Shown in pieces: positions 53,001 to 61,369 of a DNA stretch of 64,000 nucleotides (the first letter of the stretch is position 1; each line of letters starts with the position of its first letter). Under the pieces are notes generated by a model. That model was not told the origin of the DNA and did no database searches. It worked only from the letters and a program-made list of their open reading frames with translations. Made by a program: the position numbers and the translations under genes. The stretch spans positions 62,001-126,000 of the forward strand of contig CAVYYV010000005.1 in the NCBI GenBank assembly GCA_963772815.1, written 5' to 3'. The stretch comes from DATFFO01 sp963772815 (lineage in GTDB: Bacteria > Actinomycetota > Acidimicrobiia > Spongiisociales > ZC4RG35).

Positions 53001-55037
53001 CTATAGGACCAGTACGAACACGATGACCAGCACGAGCGCCCCTACCACGAAGGACGCCGCGTACTGCTGGACGCGTCCGGTCTGGAGCTTGCGCAACCCG
53101 GACCCGGCCGAATCGGCGGCTGCCGACAAACCGTTGAAGAAGCCGTCGACGACACGCTGATCGAGGCCACCGTAGGTGAAGCGAGCCAAGACGGTCATGA
53201 TCCCCGCCACCCCGTTGACGATCCCGTCGATCACGTAATCGTTGATCCAGTTGGTGAACCTGGCAATCGGTCCCATGGTGATGCGGCTCACCCCGAGAGC
53301 CAGGTCATCCCAGTAGTAGCGATGCCTCAACAAGGGGTAGAGGACCGGGATCTCGAGCCAGTCACGCTCCCGCTGGGTATCCCGGTCGGGAGCGAAGAGG
53401 ATCCACCCCACCACCAATCCGGCCAGGGCCGCCCCGAGGCCGATGGCGGCCAGGCCGTAGTTGATGGCCTCGGCGTGGTGGTCCCCCATCGGGACCACCC
53501 GTACTGCCAGCCATTCGGCGAAGTTGCGGATCCCCGGCCAGGACACGCCCGGAAGGTTGAGGAATCCGACCACCGCCGCCGGGATGGCGAGAAGGATCAT
53601 CGGCACCGTCATCACGGACGGCGACTCGTGGGGGTGACCGTGGCCCTTGTATTCGCCGTGGAACGTAAGAGCGACGCAGCGGGCCATGTAGAGGGCCGTG
53701 ATGAAGGCACCGGCGATGCCGACCCACATCACGAACGTGTAGCCGCCGTCGCCGAGCGTGGCCAGGATCTCGTCCTTGGACCAGAAGCCGGCGAAGGGGA
53801 TGATCCCGGCCAGGGCGAGGGTGGCGACCACGAAGGTCCAGTAGGTGCGCGGCATGTACCTGGACAACCCGCCCATGTCGGACATGTTGTTGGAGTGGAC
53901 CGAATGGATGACCGACCCGGCTCCCAGGAAGAGCAGGCCCTTGAAGAAGGCGTGGGTGAAGAGATGGAACAGCCCCGCCGTGTAACCGCCCGCCGCCACC
54001 GCCGTCATCATGTAGCCGAGCTGGGACACGGTCGAGTAGGCCAGGACCTTCTTGATGTCGTCCTGGACCAGAGCCACCAGCCCCATGGCGAACAGGGTCA
54101 AGGCGCCGATGGCCACCATCCAGGGGCGGAGGTCGACGGCCAGGTGCTGATAGAAGGGGAACACCCTCGCCATGAGGTAGACGCCGGCCGTGACCATCGT
54201 GGCGGCGTGCATCAGGGCAGAGACCGGGGTGGGGCCGGCCATGGCGTCGGGGAGCCATATGTGAAAGGGAAACTGGGCCGACTTGCCGATGGCCCCGATG
54301 AAGAGGAGCAGGCCGCCCGCCACCGCCACTCCGCCCAGGGCGGAGCTCTGGGCGGCCGAGGCCTGGGCCAGCTCACTGAAGCCGAAGTTGCCGATCGAGA
54401 CGCCGACCAGGATGGCCCCCAGGACCAACCCGACGTCGGCCAGCTTGTTGACCATGAAGGCCTTGTTGCCGGCGTTGACGTTCTCGTGGTCCTCGAAGTA
54501 GAAGCCGATCAGGAAGTAAGAGGCCAGGCCCACTCCTTCCCAGCCCACGATGAGCTGGACCAGGTTGGGGGCGCCCACCAGGATGAGCATCGAGCCGGCG
54601 AAGAGGGAGAAGGCGGCGAAGAACCACGTGACCCTGACGTCGCCCTCCATGTAGCCAACGGCATAGATGAACACCAGGAGCCCGACCAGCGAGACCAGGA
54701 AGTACATCATGATCGACAGGCCGTCGACCATCCAACCCAGCTCGAACACCAGGCCCGAGCCGATGTTGCCTACGGTGAAGCTGACCTCGTGCAAGACGCC
54801 CGTGGTCATGTTCTCCACGAACAGGACCGTGGCCCAGACCAGGTTGATCGCCAGGGCCCCGATGGCCAGCTCGGCACCCTTGTAACGCATCCGCTTGCCC
54901 ACGGCCATGATGGCCAGCATCGCCACGAACGGGGACACGAGCATGATCCCGGCCGTGTCGGCCCACCAGCCGCCGGTACCCGCCTCGACGGCGTGCGCCT
55001 CCTGGGCCAGCAACACGAGATGGGCGGGATTCACCAT
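53001..55037 (-). CDS. nuoL: NADH-quinone oxidoreductase subunit L
   Basis: NuoL is the distal antiporter-like subunit with 678 residues and about 16 helices, including the C-terminal lateral helix region. GWEGVGLASYFLIGFYFEDH, GKSAQFPFHIWLPDAMAGPT and DDIKKVLAYSTVSQLGYMMT are the proton-channel motifs. It overlaps the end of nuoK by seven bases. Confidence 0.95.
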   Translation of the reverse strand: MVNPAHLVLLAQEAHAVEAGTGGWWADTAGIMLVSPFVAMLAIMAVGKRMRYKGAELAIGALAINLVWATVLFVENMTTGVLHEVSFTVGNIGSGLVFELGWMVDGLSIMMYFLVSLVGLLVFIYAVGYMEGDVRVTWFFAAFSLFAGSMLILVGAPNLVQLIVGWEGVGLASYFLIGFYFEDHENVNAGNKAFMVNKLADVGLVLGAILVGVSIGNFGFSELAQASAAQSSALGGVAVAGGLLLFIGAIGKSAQFPFHIWLPDAMAGPTPVSALMHAATMVTAGVYLMARVFPFYQHLAVDLRPWMVAIGALTLFAMGLVALVQDDIKKVLAYSTVSQLGYMMTAVAAGGYTAGLFHLFTHAFFKGLLFLGAGSVIHSVHSNNMSDMGGLSRYMPRTYWTFVVATLALAGIIPFAGFWSKDEILATLGDGGYTFVMWVGIAGAFITALYMARCVALTFHGEYKGHGHPHESPSVMTVPMILLAIPAAVVGFLNLPGVSWPGIRNFAEWLAVRVVPMGDHHAEAINYGLAAIGLGAALAGLVVGWILFAPDRDTQRERDWLEIPVLYPLLRHRYYWDDLALGVSRITMGPIARFTNWINDYVIDGIVNGVAGIMTVLARFTYGGLDQRVVDGFFNGLSAAADSAGSGLRKLQTGRVQQYAASFVVGALVLVIVFVLVL

Positions 55038-55336
55038 CTCATCAGCTCCAGTTCGTCGACGTTTGCGGATTGGCGGTTGCGGAAGATCATGAGGATTATG
55101 GCCAGGCCGATGCCCACCTCGGCGGCCGCAACGGTGATCACGAACAGGGCAAACACCTGGCCGACGGCCTCACTGGTACGCAGCACGGCTTCGAACACGA
55201 TCAGGTTGATGTTCACCGCCGCCATCATCAGCTCCACCGACAACAGCACGAGGACGGCGTTGCGCCTCACCAGCAGGCCGTACACACCCAGGGAGAACAG
55301 GGCCGCGGCCAGGATCAGGAACTGATTGGCGATCAC
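55031..55336 (-). CDS. nuoK: NADH-quinone oxidoreductase subunit K
   Basis: This 101-residue, three-helix subunit of the membrane arm carries the essential glutamates in VLLSVELMMAAVNINLI and TVAAAEVGIGLAIIL. The start is GTG 55336, which overlaps the nuoJ stop as GTGA; the longer open frame upstream is antisense-like sequence within nuoJ. Confidence 0.93.
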   Translation of the reverse strand: MIANQFLILAAALFSLGVYGLLVRRNAVLVLLSVELMMAAVNINLIVFEAVLRTSEAVGQVFALFVITVAAAEVGIGLAIILMIFRNRQSANVDELELMRW

Positions 55337-55884
55337 ACCGCCCTCCTCTCTTCCTCTTCCAGTGGGGTCAGGTCGCGGCGGGCCAGGGTCACACCACCCA
55401 CCAAGGCGGCGAGCAGGATGAAACCGACGGCCTCGAACGGCACGATGAACCGGCCCAACAGGCTCTGGGCGATCACCGAGGTGTCGGTCGCCGCTCCCAC
55501 ATCGGCCACTTGAGTCGCTCCAAAGGCCGAGATACTGCCCCACGCCAGCACCCCGAACAGAACCAGGGCGACTACGGCGGCGGGGATGCGGCGCGCGTTT
55601 TCCAGGCTGGTGTCGAGTCCCGTAGGAGCCCGGGTGATCATGATCCCGAACAGGAAGAGGACGATGACCGCTCCGATGTAGACCAGGATCACGACCAGTC
55701 CCACGAACTCCGCCGAGAGCATGATGAACAGGACCGCGGTGCCGCCCAGGGCCGCCACCAGATACAAAGCCGCGTGGATCACGTTCTGGGTCGTAACCAC
55801 CCGATAGGCAGATACGAGCGTGGCCACGCCAACCGCCAGATAGACCCAGTTGACGGGCTGGCTGATCCAGTCGCCAAAGGTCAC
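55333..55884 (-). CDS. nuoJ: NADH-quinone oxidoreductase subunit J
   Basis: NuoJ is a five-helix membrane-arm subunit. It shows TTQNVIHAALYLVAALGGTA and EFVGLVVILVYIGAVIVLFL, the helix that contains the pi-bulge and coupling residues. GTG 55884 overlaps the nuoI stop (GTGA) and has GGAGGT six bases upstream, giving 183 residues. Confidence 0.93.
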   Translation of the reverse strand: MTFGDWISQPVNWVYLAVGVATLVSAYRVVTTQNVIHAALYLVAALGGTAVLFIMLSAEFVGLVVILVYIGAVIVLFLFGIMITRAPTGLDTSLENARRIPAAVVALVLFGVLAWGSISAFGATQVADVGAATDTSVIAQSLLGRFIVPFEAVGFILLAALVGGVTLARRDLTPLEEEERRAV

Positions 55885-56378
55885 GAGGCCACCTCCGGCG
55901 GCTCGGGAACGGTCGGCAGCCATTCGTCCTGGAGCCGGTCCATGTTGTGCATCAGCTTGCCCATCTCGTATTCGGAGTATTCATATTCCGGGCTCCAGAA
56001 GAGAGCATCGAACGGGCACACCTCGACACAGATCCCGCAGTACATGCAAAGGGCGTAGTCGATATCGAAACGGTCCAGCGTGCTGCGCACCTTCACCCGT
56101 CCACCAGGCTTGTCGGGAGGGATCTCTTGTTTGTGACCTTCGATGTAGATGCACCAATCGGGGCAGTTGCGGGCACACAACATGCACACCGTGCAGGCTT
56201 CCTGGTCCAGGGCTATGACCCCCCTGGCCCGAGGAACGGGGGTCTCCTTCACGTCGGGGTACATGACAGTGCGCAGATGCTTGGACGGGCGGAAGATAGT
56301 CTTGAACATCGTGGTCAAGGTCACCCACATGCCCTTCCACAGGCCCATACCGGGGAACGCCTTCCTTGTTGTGGCCAT
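55881..56378 (-). CDS. nuoI: NADH-quinone oxidoreductase subunit I
   Basis: NuoI binds two 4Fe-4S clusters (N6a and N6b) with CTVCMLCARNCPDWC and CMYCGICVEVCPFDA, and links NuoB to the peripheral arm. The start ATG 56378 overlaps the nuoH stop as TGATG and yields 165 residues. With no nuoE/F/G in the operon, NuoI may be where a soluble electron donor docks, as proposed for 11-subunit complexes. Confidence 0.94.
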   Translation of the reverse strand: MATTRKAFPGMGLWKGMWVTLTTMFKTIFRPSKHLRTVMYPDVKETPVPRARGVIALDQEACTVCMLCARNCPDWCIYIEGHKQEIPPDKPGGRVKVRSTLDRFDIDYALCMYCGICVEVCPFDALFWSPEYEYSEYEMGKLMHNMDRLQDEWLPTVPEPPEVAS

Positions 56379-57385
56379 CAAAACACCACCTTGACCACCG
56401 CAGTCACCGCGATGTTCAGGAGTACGACCGGGAAGAGAACCTTCCAGGCGATGGTCTGAAGCTGGTCTTCCCGAAACCGGGGGAAGGTCCAGCGGAACCA
56501 CAGCATCACGAACACCAGCAGGAGGGCTTTCACGACCAGGATCACCGGCCCCAGATAGGTGAGCTGGTCGGTGGTGAGCCCGGGCAGGGCGTAACCGCCC
56601 AGGAAGAGGGTGGCGGCGATGGCCGAGAGAGTGAACATGTTGGCGAACTCGGCCAGGAAGAAGAACAAGAACCTGAAGCCGGAATACTCAGTGAGGTAGC
56701 CCATCACCAGCTCCGACTCTGCGATCGGCATGTCGAAGGGAATCCGGTTCAGCTCCGCCAGGGCCGCCACGAAGAAGATCACGAAGCCGACCACCTGGGG
56801 CAGAACGTAGGGATAGCCCAGATCGATCTGGGCCTGGACGATGCTGTTCAAGTTCAGCGTCCCGGCCTGGATCACCACTCCCACCACCGACAAGACCAGG
56901 GGAAGCTCGTAGGCGATGAGCTGGCCGGCGGCACGCAGCCCACCGATCAGCGAGTACTTGTTGGCCGAAGACCATCCCGCCACCAACACCCCCACCGTGG
57001 ACACCGAGGAGATGGCCAGGGCGAAGAACAGGCCCAGCTCCAGGTTGCGGAACGCCAGGCCGGGACCGAAGGGGATCACCACCACCACACCCACCGTGGC
57101 GGCCAGGACCAGGGCGGGGGCGATCTTGAACACCGGGGCATCGGCGTTCTCGGGGATGATGTCCTCTTTCTGGAAGAACTTGACCCCGTCGGCGATCAGC
57201 TGGGCCCAGCCCCAGCGCCCGCCGGCGTAGTAAGGACCGACCCGGTTCTGCATCTTGGCCGACAACTTCATCTCGGCGAAGCCGATCACCATGCCCACCA
57301 GCGGGATGAGGGCAGCCACGATGACCAGCTTGATCACCAGGCCCACCCAGAAGTTGCTCATCACATCGGCCAGGACGGACGTCAT
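56378..57385 (-). CDS. nuoH: NADH-quinone oxidoreductase subunit H
   Basis: NuoH is the eight-helix subunit that forms the quinone chamber with NuoB and NuoD. KLSAKMQNRVGPYYAGGRWG and ELNRIPFDMPIAESELVMGY are its signature segments. ATG 57385 overlaps the nuoD stop as ATGA, so nuoD is followed directly by nuoH with no nuoEFG between them. The protein has 335 residues. Confidence 0.95.
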   Translation of the reverse strand: MTSVLADVMSNFWVGLVIKLVIVAALIPLVGMVIGFAEMKLSAKMQNRVGPYYAGGRWGWAQLIADGVKFFQKEDIIPENADAPVFKIAPALVLAATVGVVVVIPFGPGLAFRNLELGLFFALAISSVSTVGVLVAGWSSANKYSLIGGLRAAGQLIAYELPLVLSVVGVVIQAGTLNLNSIVQAQIDLGYPYVLPQVVGFVIFFVAALAELNRIPFDMPIAESELVMGYLTEYSGFRFLFFFLAEFANMFTLSAIAATLFLGGYALPGLTTDQLTYLGPVILVVKALLLVFVMLWFRWTFPRFREDQLQTIAWKVLFPVVLLNIAVTAVVKVVF

Positions 57386-58572
57386 CGGTCCACGTCTCCC
57401 AACACGAAGTCCAGGCTGCCCATGATGGCGATTATGTCGGGCACCAGCACACCCTCCAGCGCCCAGGGCAAGATGGAGAGATTGGAGAACGAGGCAGAGC
57501 GGATCTTCAGCCGGTATGGGCCCTGGCCACCGTCCGACACCAGGTAGTAACCCATCTCCCCTTTCGGGTTCTCGGCCCGGACATAGGTCTCGCCCTTGGG
57601 CACCTTGATCACCTTGGGCACCTTGGCCTGGAGAGGCGTGGACGGAACCGACTCGATGGCCTGGCGGATTATGCGGGCGGACTGGCGGATCTCCTGGAGT
57701 CGAACCCACCACCGTGCCCAGCAGTCTCCGCCCTCTGCGGTCACGACATCGAAGTCGAACTGGTCGTAGGGGAGGTAGTCCTCGATCTTGCGCAGGTCGA
57801 AGGCCACGCCCGACGCCCGAAGATTGGGACCGGTCATGCCATAGGCGGCCGCAACCTCGGGCGGGAAGATTCCGATTCGTTCCGTGCGAGCCCGGACGAT
57901 CTCATTGTCGGCCACCAGGTTCTCGAGCTGGTCACAGGCCTCGTCGATGTTGTCCATCGCCACGAGGGTCCCGGCGTAGAAGTCCTTGGGGAGGTCCTGG
58001 ATCAGCTTGCGGGTGCCGGAGCCGGCTCCGTAGGCGGGCTTGACGCCCCCGATGCGGTTGAAGTTGGGGTGAAAGCGACCCCCGGTCACGCTTTCCAGCA
58101 GGTCGAGGACCCGTTCCCGCTCCCGCAGGGCGAAGAACAGCGGGGTCTGGGCCCCGAGCTCGAGCGGATAGGAGGCCATGAAGACCATGTGCGAGCAGAT
58201 CCGGGCCATCTCGGTCAGGATGAGGCGAATCCACATCGCCCGGGCCGGTGCCTCCAGCTCCATCAACTTCTCGGCGGCGGTGATGAAGGGAATCTCGTTG
58301 GCATAGCCCGCCACCCAGTCGATGCGGTTGACGATGGTGGTGATCTGGGGGTAGTTGCGCACCTCGGCCAGCTTCTCGTAGCCGCGATGCATGTAGCCGA
58401 TCACGGGCCGGATGTCATAGGCCCGCTCACCGTCGACCCGCGCCACCAGACGCAACACCCCGTGAGTCGAGGGATGCTGGGGCCCGATGTTGAGGGTCAT
58501 CTCGGGGGTCTCCAGCTCCACCGAGACCGACACCTCCGACAGGTGGCGGATCACATCCTGATCGATGGTCAC
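57382..58572 (-). CDS. nuoD: NADH-quinone oxidoreductase subunit D
   Basis: NuoD is the 49-kDa-type subunit that forms the quinone site with NuoB. It shows NIGPQHPSTHGVLRLV (quinone-contacting His), GYMHRGYEKLAE and a C-terminus FVLGDVDR. GTG 58572 overlaps the nuoC stop as GTGA and gives 396 residues. Confidence 0.95.
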   Translation of the reverse strand: MTIDQDVIRHLSEVSVSVELETPEMTLNIGPQHPSTHGVLRLVARVDGERAYDIRPVIGYMHRGYEKLAEVRNYPQITTIVNRIDWVAGYANEIPFITAAEKLMELEAPARAMWIRLILTEMARICSHMVFMASYPLELGAQTPLFFALRERERVLDLLESVTGGRFHPNFNRIGGVKPAYGAGSGTRKLIQDLPKDFYAGTLVAMDNIDEACDQLENLVADNEIVRARTERIGIFPPEVAAAYGMTGPNLRASGVAFDLRKIEDYLPYDQFDFDVVTAEGGDCWARWWVRLQEIRQSARIIRQAIESVPSTPLQAKVPKVIKVPKGETYVRAENPKGEMGYYLVSDGGQGPYRLKIRSASFSNLSILPWALEGVLVPDIIAIMGSLDFVLGDVDR

Positions 58573-59234
58573 GCCTCCTCCCCCTCCTCGTTGGCGGAGT
58601 CGTCGGAGCCCTCCGTGGACGGCTCCTCCTCGGATGACTCCTCTTCGTCGGGCTCGGGCATGGCCTCCACGTCCACCTTTCCCGGCCACGGCTTGACCTC
58701 ACGGCTGAGCAACGGGAACGACTTCCGGAGCGGATTACCGAGGAAGCCGTCGGGAAGGTAGAGGTGAGAAAGGTCGGGGTGGCCGGCGAAGTCGATGCCG
58801 AACATCTCGTGAGCCTCGCGCTCATGCCAGTTGGCACCGGCATACACATCGACCAGCGAGTCCAGGGTCGGGTCCTGGCGATCGAGACGGGTCGAGAAGG
58901 TCACTCGGCGCCCCACCGTCAGGTCGGCCACGGTGGCCAGGACTTCGAAGTACTCCTCGGTGAGCTCCTCGTTGAGTGGATCGCCCACGGCGGGATCGTT
59001 CGACCAGTCGATGGCGGAAAGAAAGGAGAAGGAGACCAGCTCGAACTGATCCCGGGCAGTGGTCAGCGTCTCGACCCAATCCTGGGCGGGGACCGTCACC
59101 TTGATGGTGTCGAACGTGATCTGCCATTCACCGCCCACGGCGTCTGCCACGGTTTGCGCGTATTCGGTCAGTGGATGGGGGGCCGGCTCCGGGGCCTCCT
59201 CGGTGGCTTCGGCATCAGGCGGGCTGGAAGTCAC
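58569..59234 (-). CDS. nuoC: NADH-quinone oxidoreductase subunit C
   Basis: NuoC (30-kDa subunit) is 221 residues. The conserved ANWHEREAHEMFGIDFAGHP leads into LYLPDGFLGNPLRKSFPL. Both ends are acidic extensions: EATEEAPEPAPHPLTEY at the N-terminus, and a Glu/Ser-rich tail of about 30 residues. GTG 59234 overlaps nuoB by 20 bases and is the best available start. Confidence 0.92.
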   Translation of the reverse strand: MTSSPPDAEATEEAPEPAPHPLTEYAQTVADAVGGEWQITFDTIKVTVPAQDWVETLTTARDQFELVSFSFLSAIDWSNDPAVGDPLNEELTEEYFEVLATVADLTVGRRVTFSTRLDRQDPTLDSLVDVYAGANWHEREAHEMFGIDFAGHPDLSHLYLPDGFLGNPLRKSFPLLSREVKPWPGKVDVEAMPEPDEEESSEEEPSTEGSDDSANEEGEEA

Positions 59235-59712
59235 GCTGATTCCACTTCTCGTGAATGTCTTCGCCCTGGATCTTCTTCTGGAGGACGACGATGCCCTCCA
59301 GCAGGGCCTCGGGACGGGGTGGGCACCCGGGAACGTAGACGTCCACCGGAATGACCTGGTCCACGCCCTTGGTGACCGAGTAGGAATCCCAGTAAGGCCC
59401 TCCGCAGTTGGCACACGAGCCCATGGAGATGACGTACTTCGGCTCGGGCATCTGGTCGTAGAGGCGCTTGACGGAGGGCGCCATCTTGTCGGTGACGGTA
59501 CCCGCCACCACCATCAGGTCGGCCTGACGGGGGGAGGCGGGGAGAGGGATGATCCCGAATCGCATCGAGTCGAACCGGGGCCCGGAGGCGGCCATCATCT
59601 CGATGGCGCAGCAGGCGAGGCCGAACTGGAACTGCCACAGCGAGTACTTGCGGGACCAGTTGAGGAGCCAGGAGACCGGCTTGGGAACTCCGAACCGCTG
59701 GACTACTCCCAC
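59215..59712 (-). CDS. nuoB: NADH-quinone oxidoreductase subunit B
   Basis: NuoB carries the terminal 4Fe-4S cluster N2 that reduces quinone. Its cysteines are in FGLACCAIEMMA, MGSCANCGGPYWDSY and VPGCPPRPEALLEG. GTG 59712 gives the usual N-terminus (VQRFGVPKPVSWLLNWSRKY) and 165 residues, overlapping nuoA by ten bases. Confidence 0.95.
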   Translation of the reverse strand: MGVVQRFGVPKPVSWLLNWSRKYSLWQFQFGLACCAIEMMAASGPRFDSMRFGIIPLPASPRQADLMVVAGTVTDKMAPSVKRLYDQMPEPKYVISMGSCANCGGPYWDSYSVTKGVDQVIPVDVYVPGCPPRPEALLEGIVVLQKKIQGEDIHEKWNQRDFQPA

Positions 59713-60080
59713 TTCAGCACTCCCTTCTTCATGGCGTAGAAGAGGCCCTCCACCAGGGTCAGCATGAAGAAGATGATGGCCACCAGGCCAAAGACACCCA
59801 CCGATTCGGCAACCAGCGCCCAGGGAAACAGGAAGGCCGCCTCCACATCGAAGATGACGAAGAGCAGGCCGAAGATGTAGTAGCGGACGTAGGTCTGGGA
59901 CCATCCCAGGCCGACCGGATCGACCCCGCACTCATAGGTGCTCAGCTTGGCCTTGGTGGGATGAGTGGGACGGAGAACGGCAGCCACACCCAGCATCCCC
60001 ATCACCAGCACGACCCCGAGAGCGGCGAAAGCTCCCACCGTCAGATAGTCCTGGAAGTAAGTAGGTATATCCATGCTCAT
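59703..60080 (-). CDS. nuoA: NADH-quinone oxidoreductase subunit A
   Basis: NuoA is a three-helix subunit of 125 residues. STYECGVDPVGLGWSQTYVR YYIF and FDVEAAFLFPWAL are the conserved loops. It is the first gene of an 11-gene operon in the order A, B, C, D, H, I, J, K, L, M, N. ATG 60080 is used; a second ATG two codons later is possible. Confidence 0.95.
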   Translation of the reverse strand: MSMDIPTYFQDYLTVGAFAALGVVLVMGMLGVAAVLRPTHPTKAKLSTYECGVDPVGLGWSQTYVRYYIFGLLFVIFDVEAAFLFPWALVAESVGVFGLVAIIFFMLTLVEGLFYAMKKGVLKWE

Positions 60081-60103
60081 CGAGGTCGTCGACCTGCGCG
60101 GCG

Positions 60104-60132
60104 AGTATAGGAATAGGTCGCCGAGCGGCGAA
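60104..60132 (-). promoter_or_regulatory. nuo operon promoter candidate
   Basis: TATACT (60109-60104) is preceded at 17 bases by TTCGCC (60132-60127). The predicted transcript start is about 17 bases before nuoA, so unlike many genes here nuoA would have a short untranslated leader. Confidence 0.5.
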
Positions 60133-60182
60133 GCCGAGGCTACGCGAGACCTCCTACCCGGTCGGCGAACCGCCCGATCCCC

Positions 60183-61181
60183 TCAGGCGGGCCAGATCTT
60201 GCGGCCTCCGGCCGGCTCGACGATCTCGTCCACGCCCCGTTGCTCCTCGTCGGAGAGCAGGGGAAGCGCCCCCGCCGCCGCGTTGGATCGGGCCTGGCGC
60301 GCATTCCTGGCGCCCGGGATCACCGTCGACACGGCGGGGTGGCTGCGGACGAACCTGAGGGCGAACTGGGCCATGGTCTGGTCGTCGGGAATCAGGGGAC
60401 GCAGGTGCTCCACGACCTCCAGATCCGCCAGGAACTGGCTGTGTTGCTCCGGGTCCTCGATCCAGTCGCGGCGAAAGTCCCCCTCGGGGAAGGTGTCGGA
60501 GGCCGAGTACTTGCCGGCCAGGAGCCCCATGGCGAGCGGGCCCCGCACGATGACCCCGATTCCGTTGTCCCGGCAGTAGGGCAGCAGTTCCTTCTCGGCG
60601 GTGCGATTGAGGATCGAGTAGTCGGTCTGGAGCACGTCGCAGTCACCGTCGGCGTTGAAGATCTCCAGGAGATCCATGTGTGACGTGCTCACCCCCCAGG
60701 CACGGACCTTGCCGTCGGCCTTGAGCTGCCGGAACCCCTCGACGAACACGCTGCTATTGGGCTCGGGCTCGTTGATGTGGCATTGGATGACATCGATGTG
60801 GTCGGTCCCGAGCCGGCGCAACGATCCCTCCACTCCCTTCACGAGCTTGCCCACCGTGTCGTATTGGGAACGGAACGACTCCCGGTCGAAATTGATCCAT
60901 CCGATCTTGGTCGCTATGACGACCTGCTCCCGACGGCCCTGCATGGCCTGGCCCAGCAACTCCTCCGAGTGGCCGTCCCCGTACACGTCGGCGGTGTCGA
61001 AGAAGTCGACTCCCTGCTCCAGGGCCGTCTCGATCGCTTCGAGACTGCCCTCGTCCTCGGCTGGGCCCCATTCACTGCCGGCTACCGCCCACAGGCCCAG
61101 ACCGACGTCGGTCACCTCCAAACCTGTCCTCTCGCCCAACGGGTGCCGCGCCAACTCAGGCTTCGTGTTCGGAGTCTCCAT
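60183..61181 (-). CDS. Aldo/keto reductase
   Basis: The 332-residue TIM-barrel oxidoreductase has the catalytic tetrad in FDTADVYGDG (Asp, Tyr), VIATKIGW (Lys) and DVIQCHI (His). The NADPH-binding end IPGARNARQARSNAAAGALP is also present. It is closest in pattern to the YajO/AKR11-like group; substrate unknown. TAAGTT lies six bases before the ATG. It shares the nuo strand but has its own start signal. Confidence 0.88.
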   Translation of the reverse strand: METPNTKPELARHPLGERTGLEVTDVGLGLWAVAGSEWGPAEDEGSLEAIETALEQGVDFFDTADVYGDGHSEELLGQAMQGRREQVVIATKIGWINFDRESFRSQYDTVGKLVKGVEGSLRRLGTDHIDVIQCHINEPEPNSSVFVEGFRQLKADGKVRAWGVSTSHMDLLEIFNADGDCDVLQTDYSILNRTAEKELLPYCRDNGIGVIVRGPLAMGLLAGKYSASDTFPEGDFRRDWIEDPEQHSQFLADLEVVEHLRPLIPDDQTMAQFALRFVRSHPAVSTVIPGARNARQARSNAAAGALPLLSDEEQRGVDEIVEPAGGRKIWPA

Positions 61182-61252
61182 GCTCTGAACTTAGAGGATT
61201 CGGCGTCGAAGCGGGCAGTGAGGTCGGAACGATAGCCGATGCTCGGTGAACG

Positions 61253-61369
61253 TCAGGGGCGGACCGCGTATACGGCGCGGGCGGGGGTCGTGGCCACTCT
61301 GTCCACCTCTCCAAAACCGGCCGAGTGGAGTAGGTCGGGCAGCACCGCCTGATAGCGTCTCGACCCGTG
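61253..61369 (-). pseudogene. Remnant of a methyltransferase C-terminus
   Basis: A short minus-strand stretch reads RYQAVLPDLLHSAGFGEVDR, then VATTPARAVYAVRP and a stop. This is the style of the last strand of class I SAM-dependent methyltransferases. The frame remains open upstream, but there it is antisense to the phosphodiesterase gene and loses that look. It may be the surviving tail of a deleted gene. Evidence is limited to about 35 residues. Confidence 0.3.

Noticed and set aside
53322..55325. A 667-codon plus-strand frame opposite nuoL and nuoK
   Set aside because: It is a shadow of the nuo genes, very rich in His, Gln, Glu and Gly, with no ribosome site or recognisable domain.
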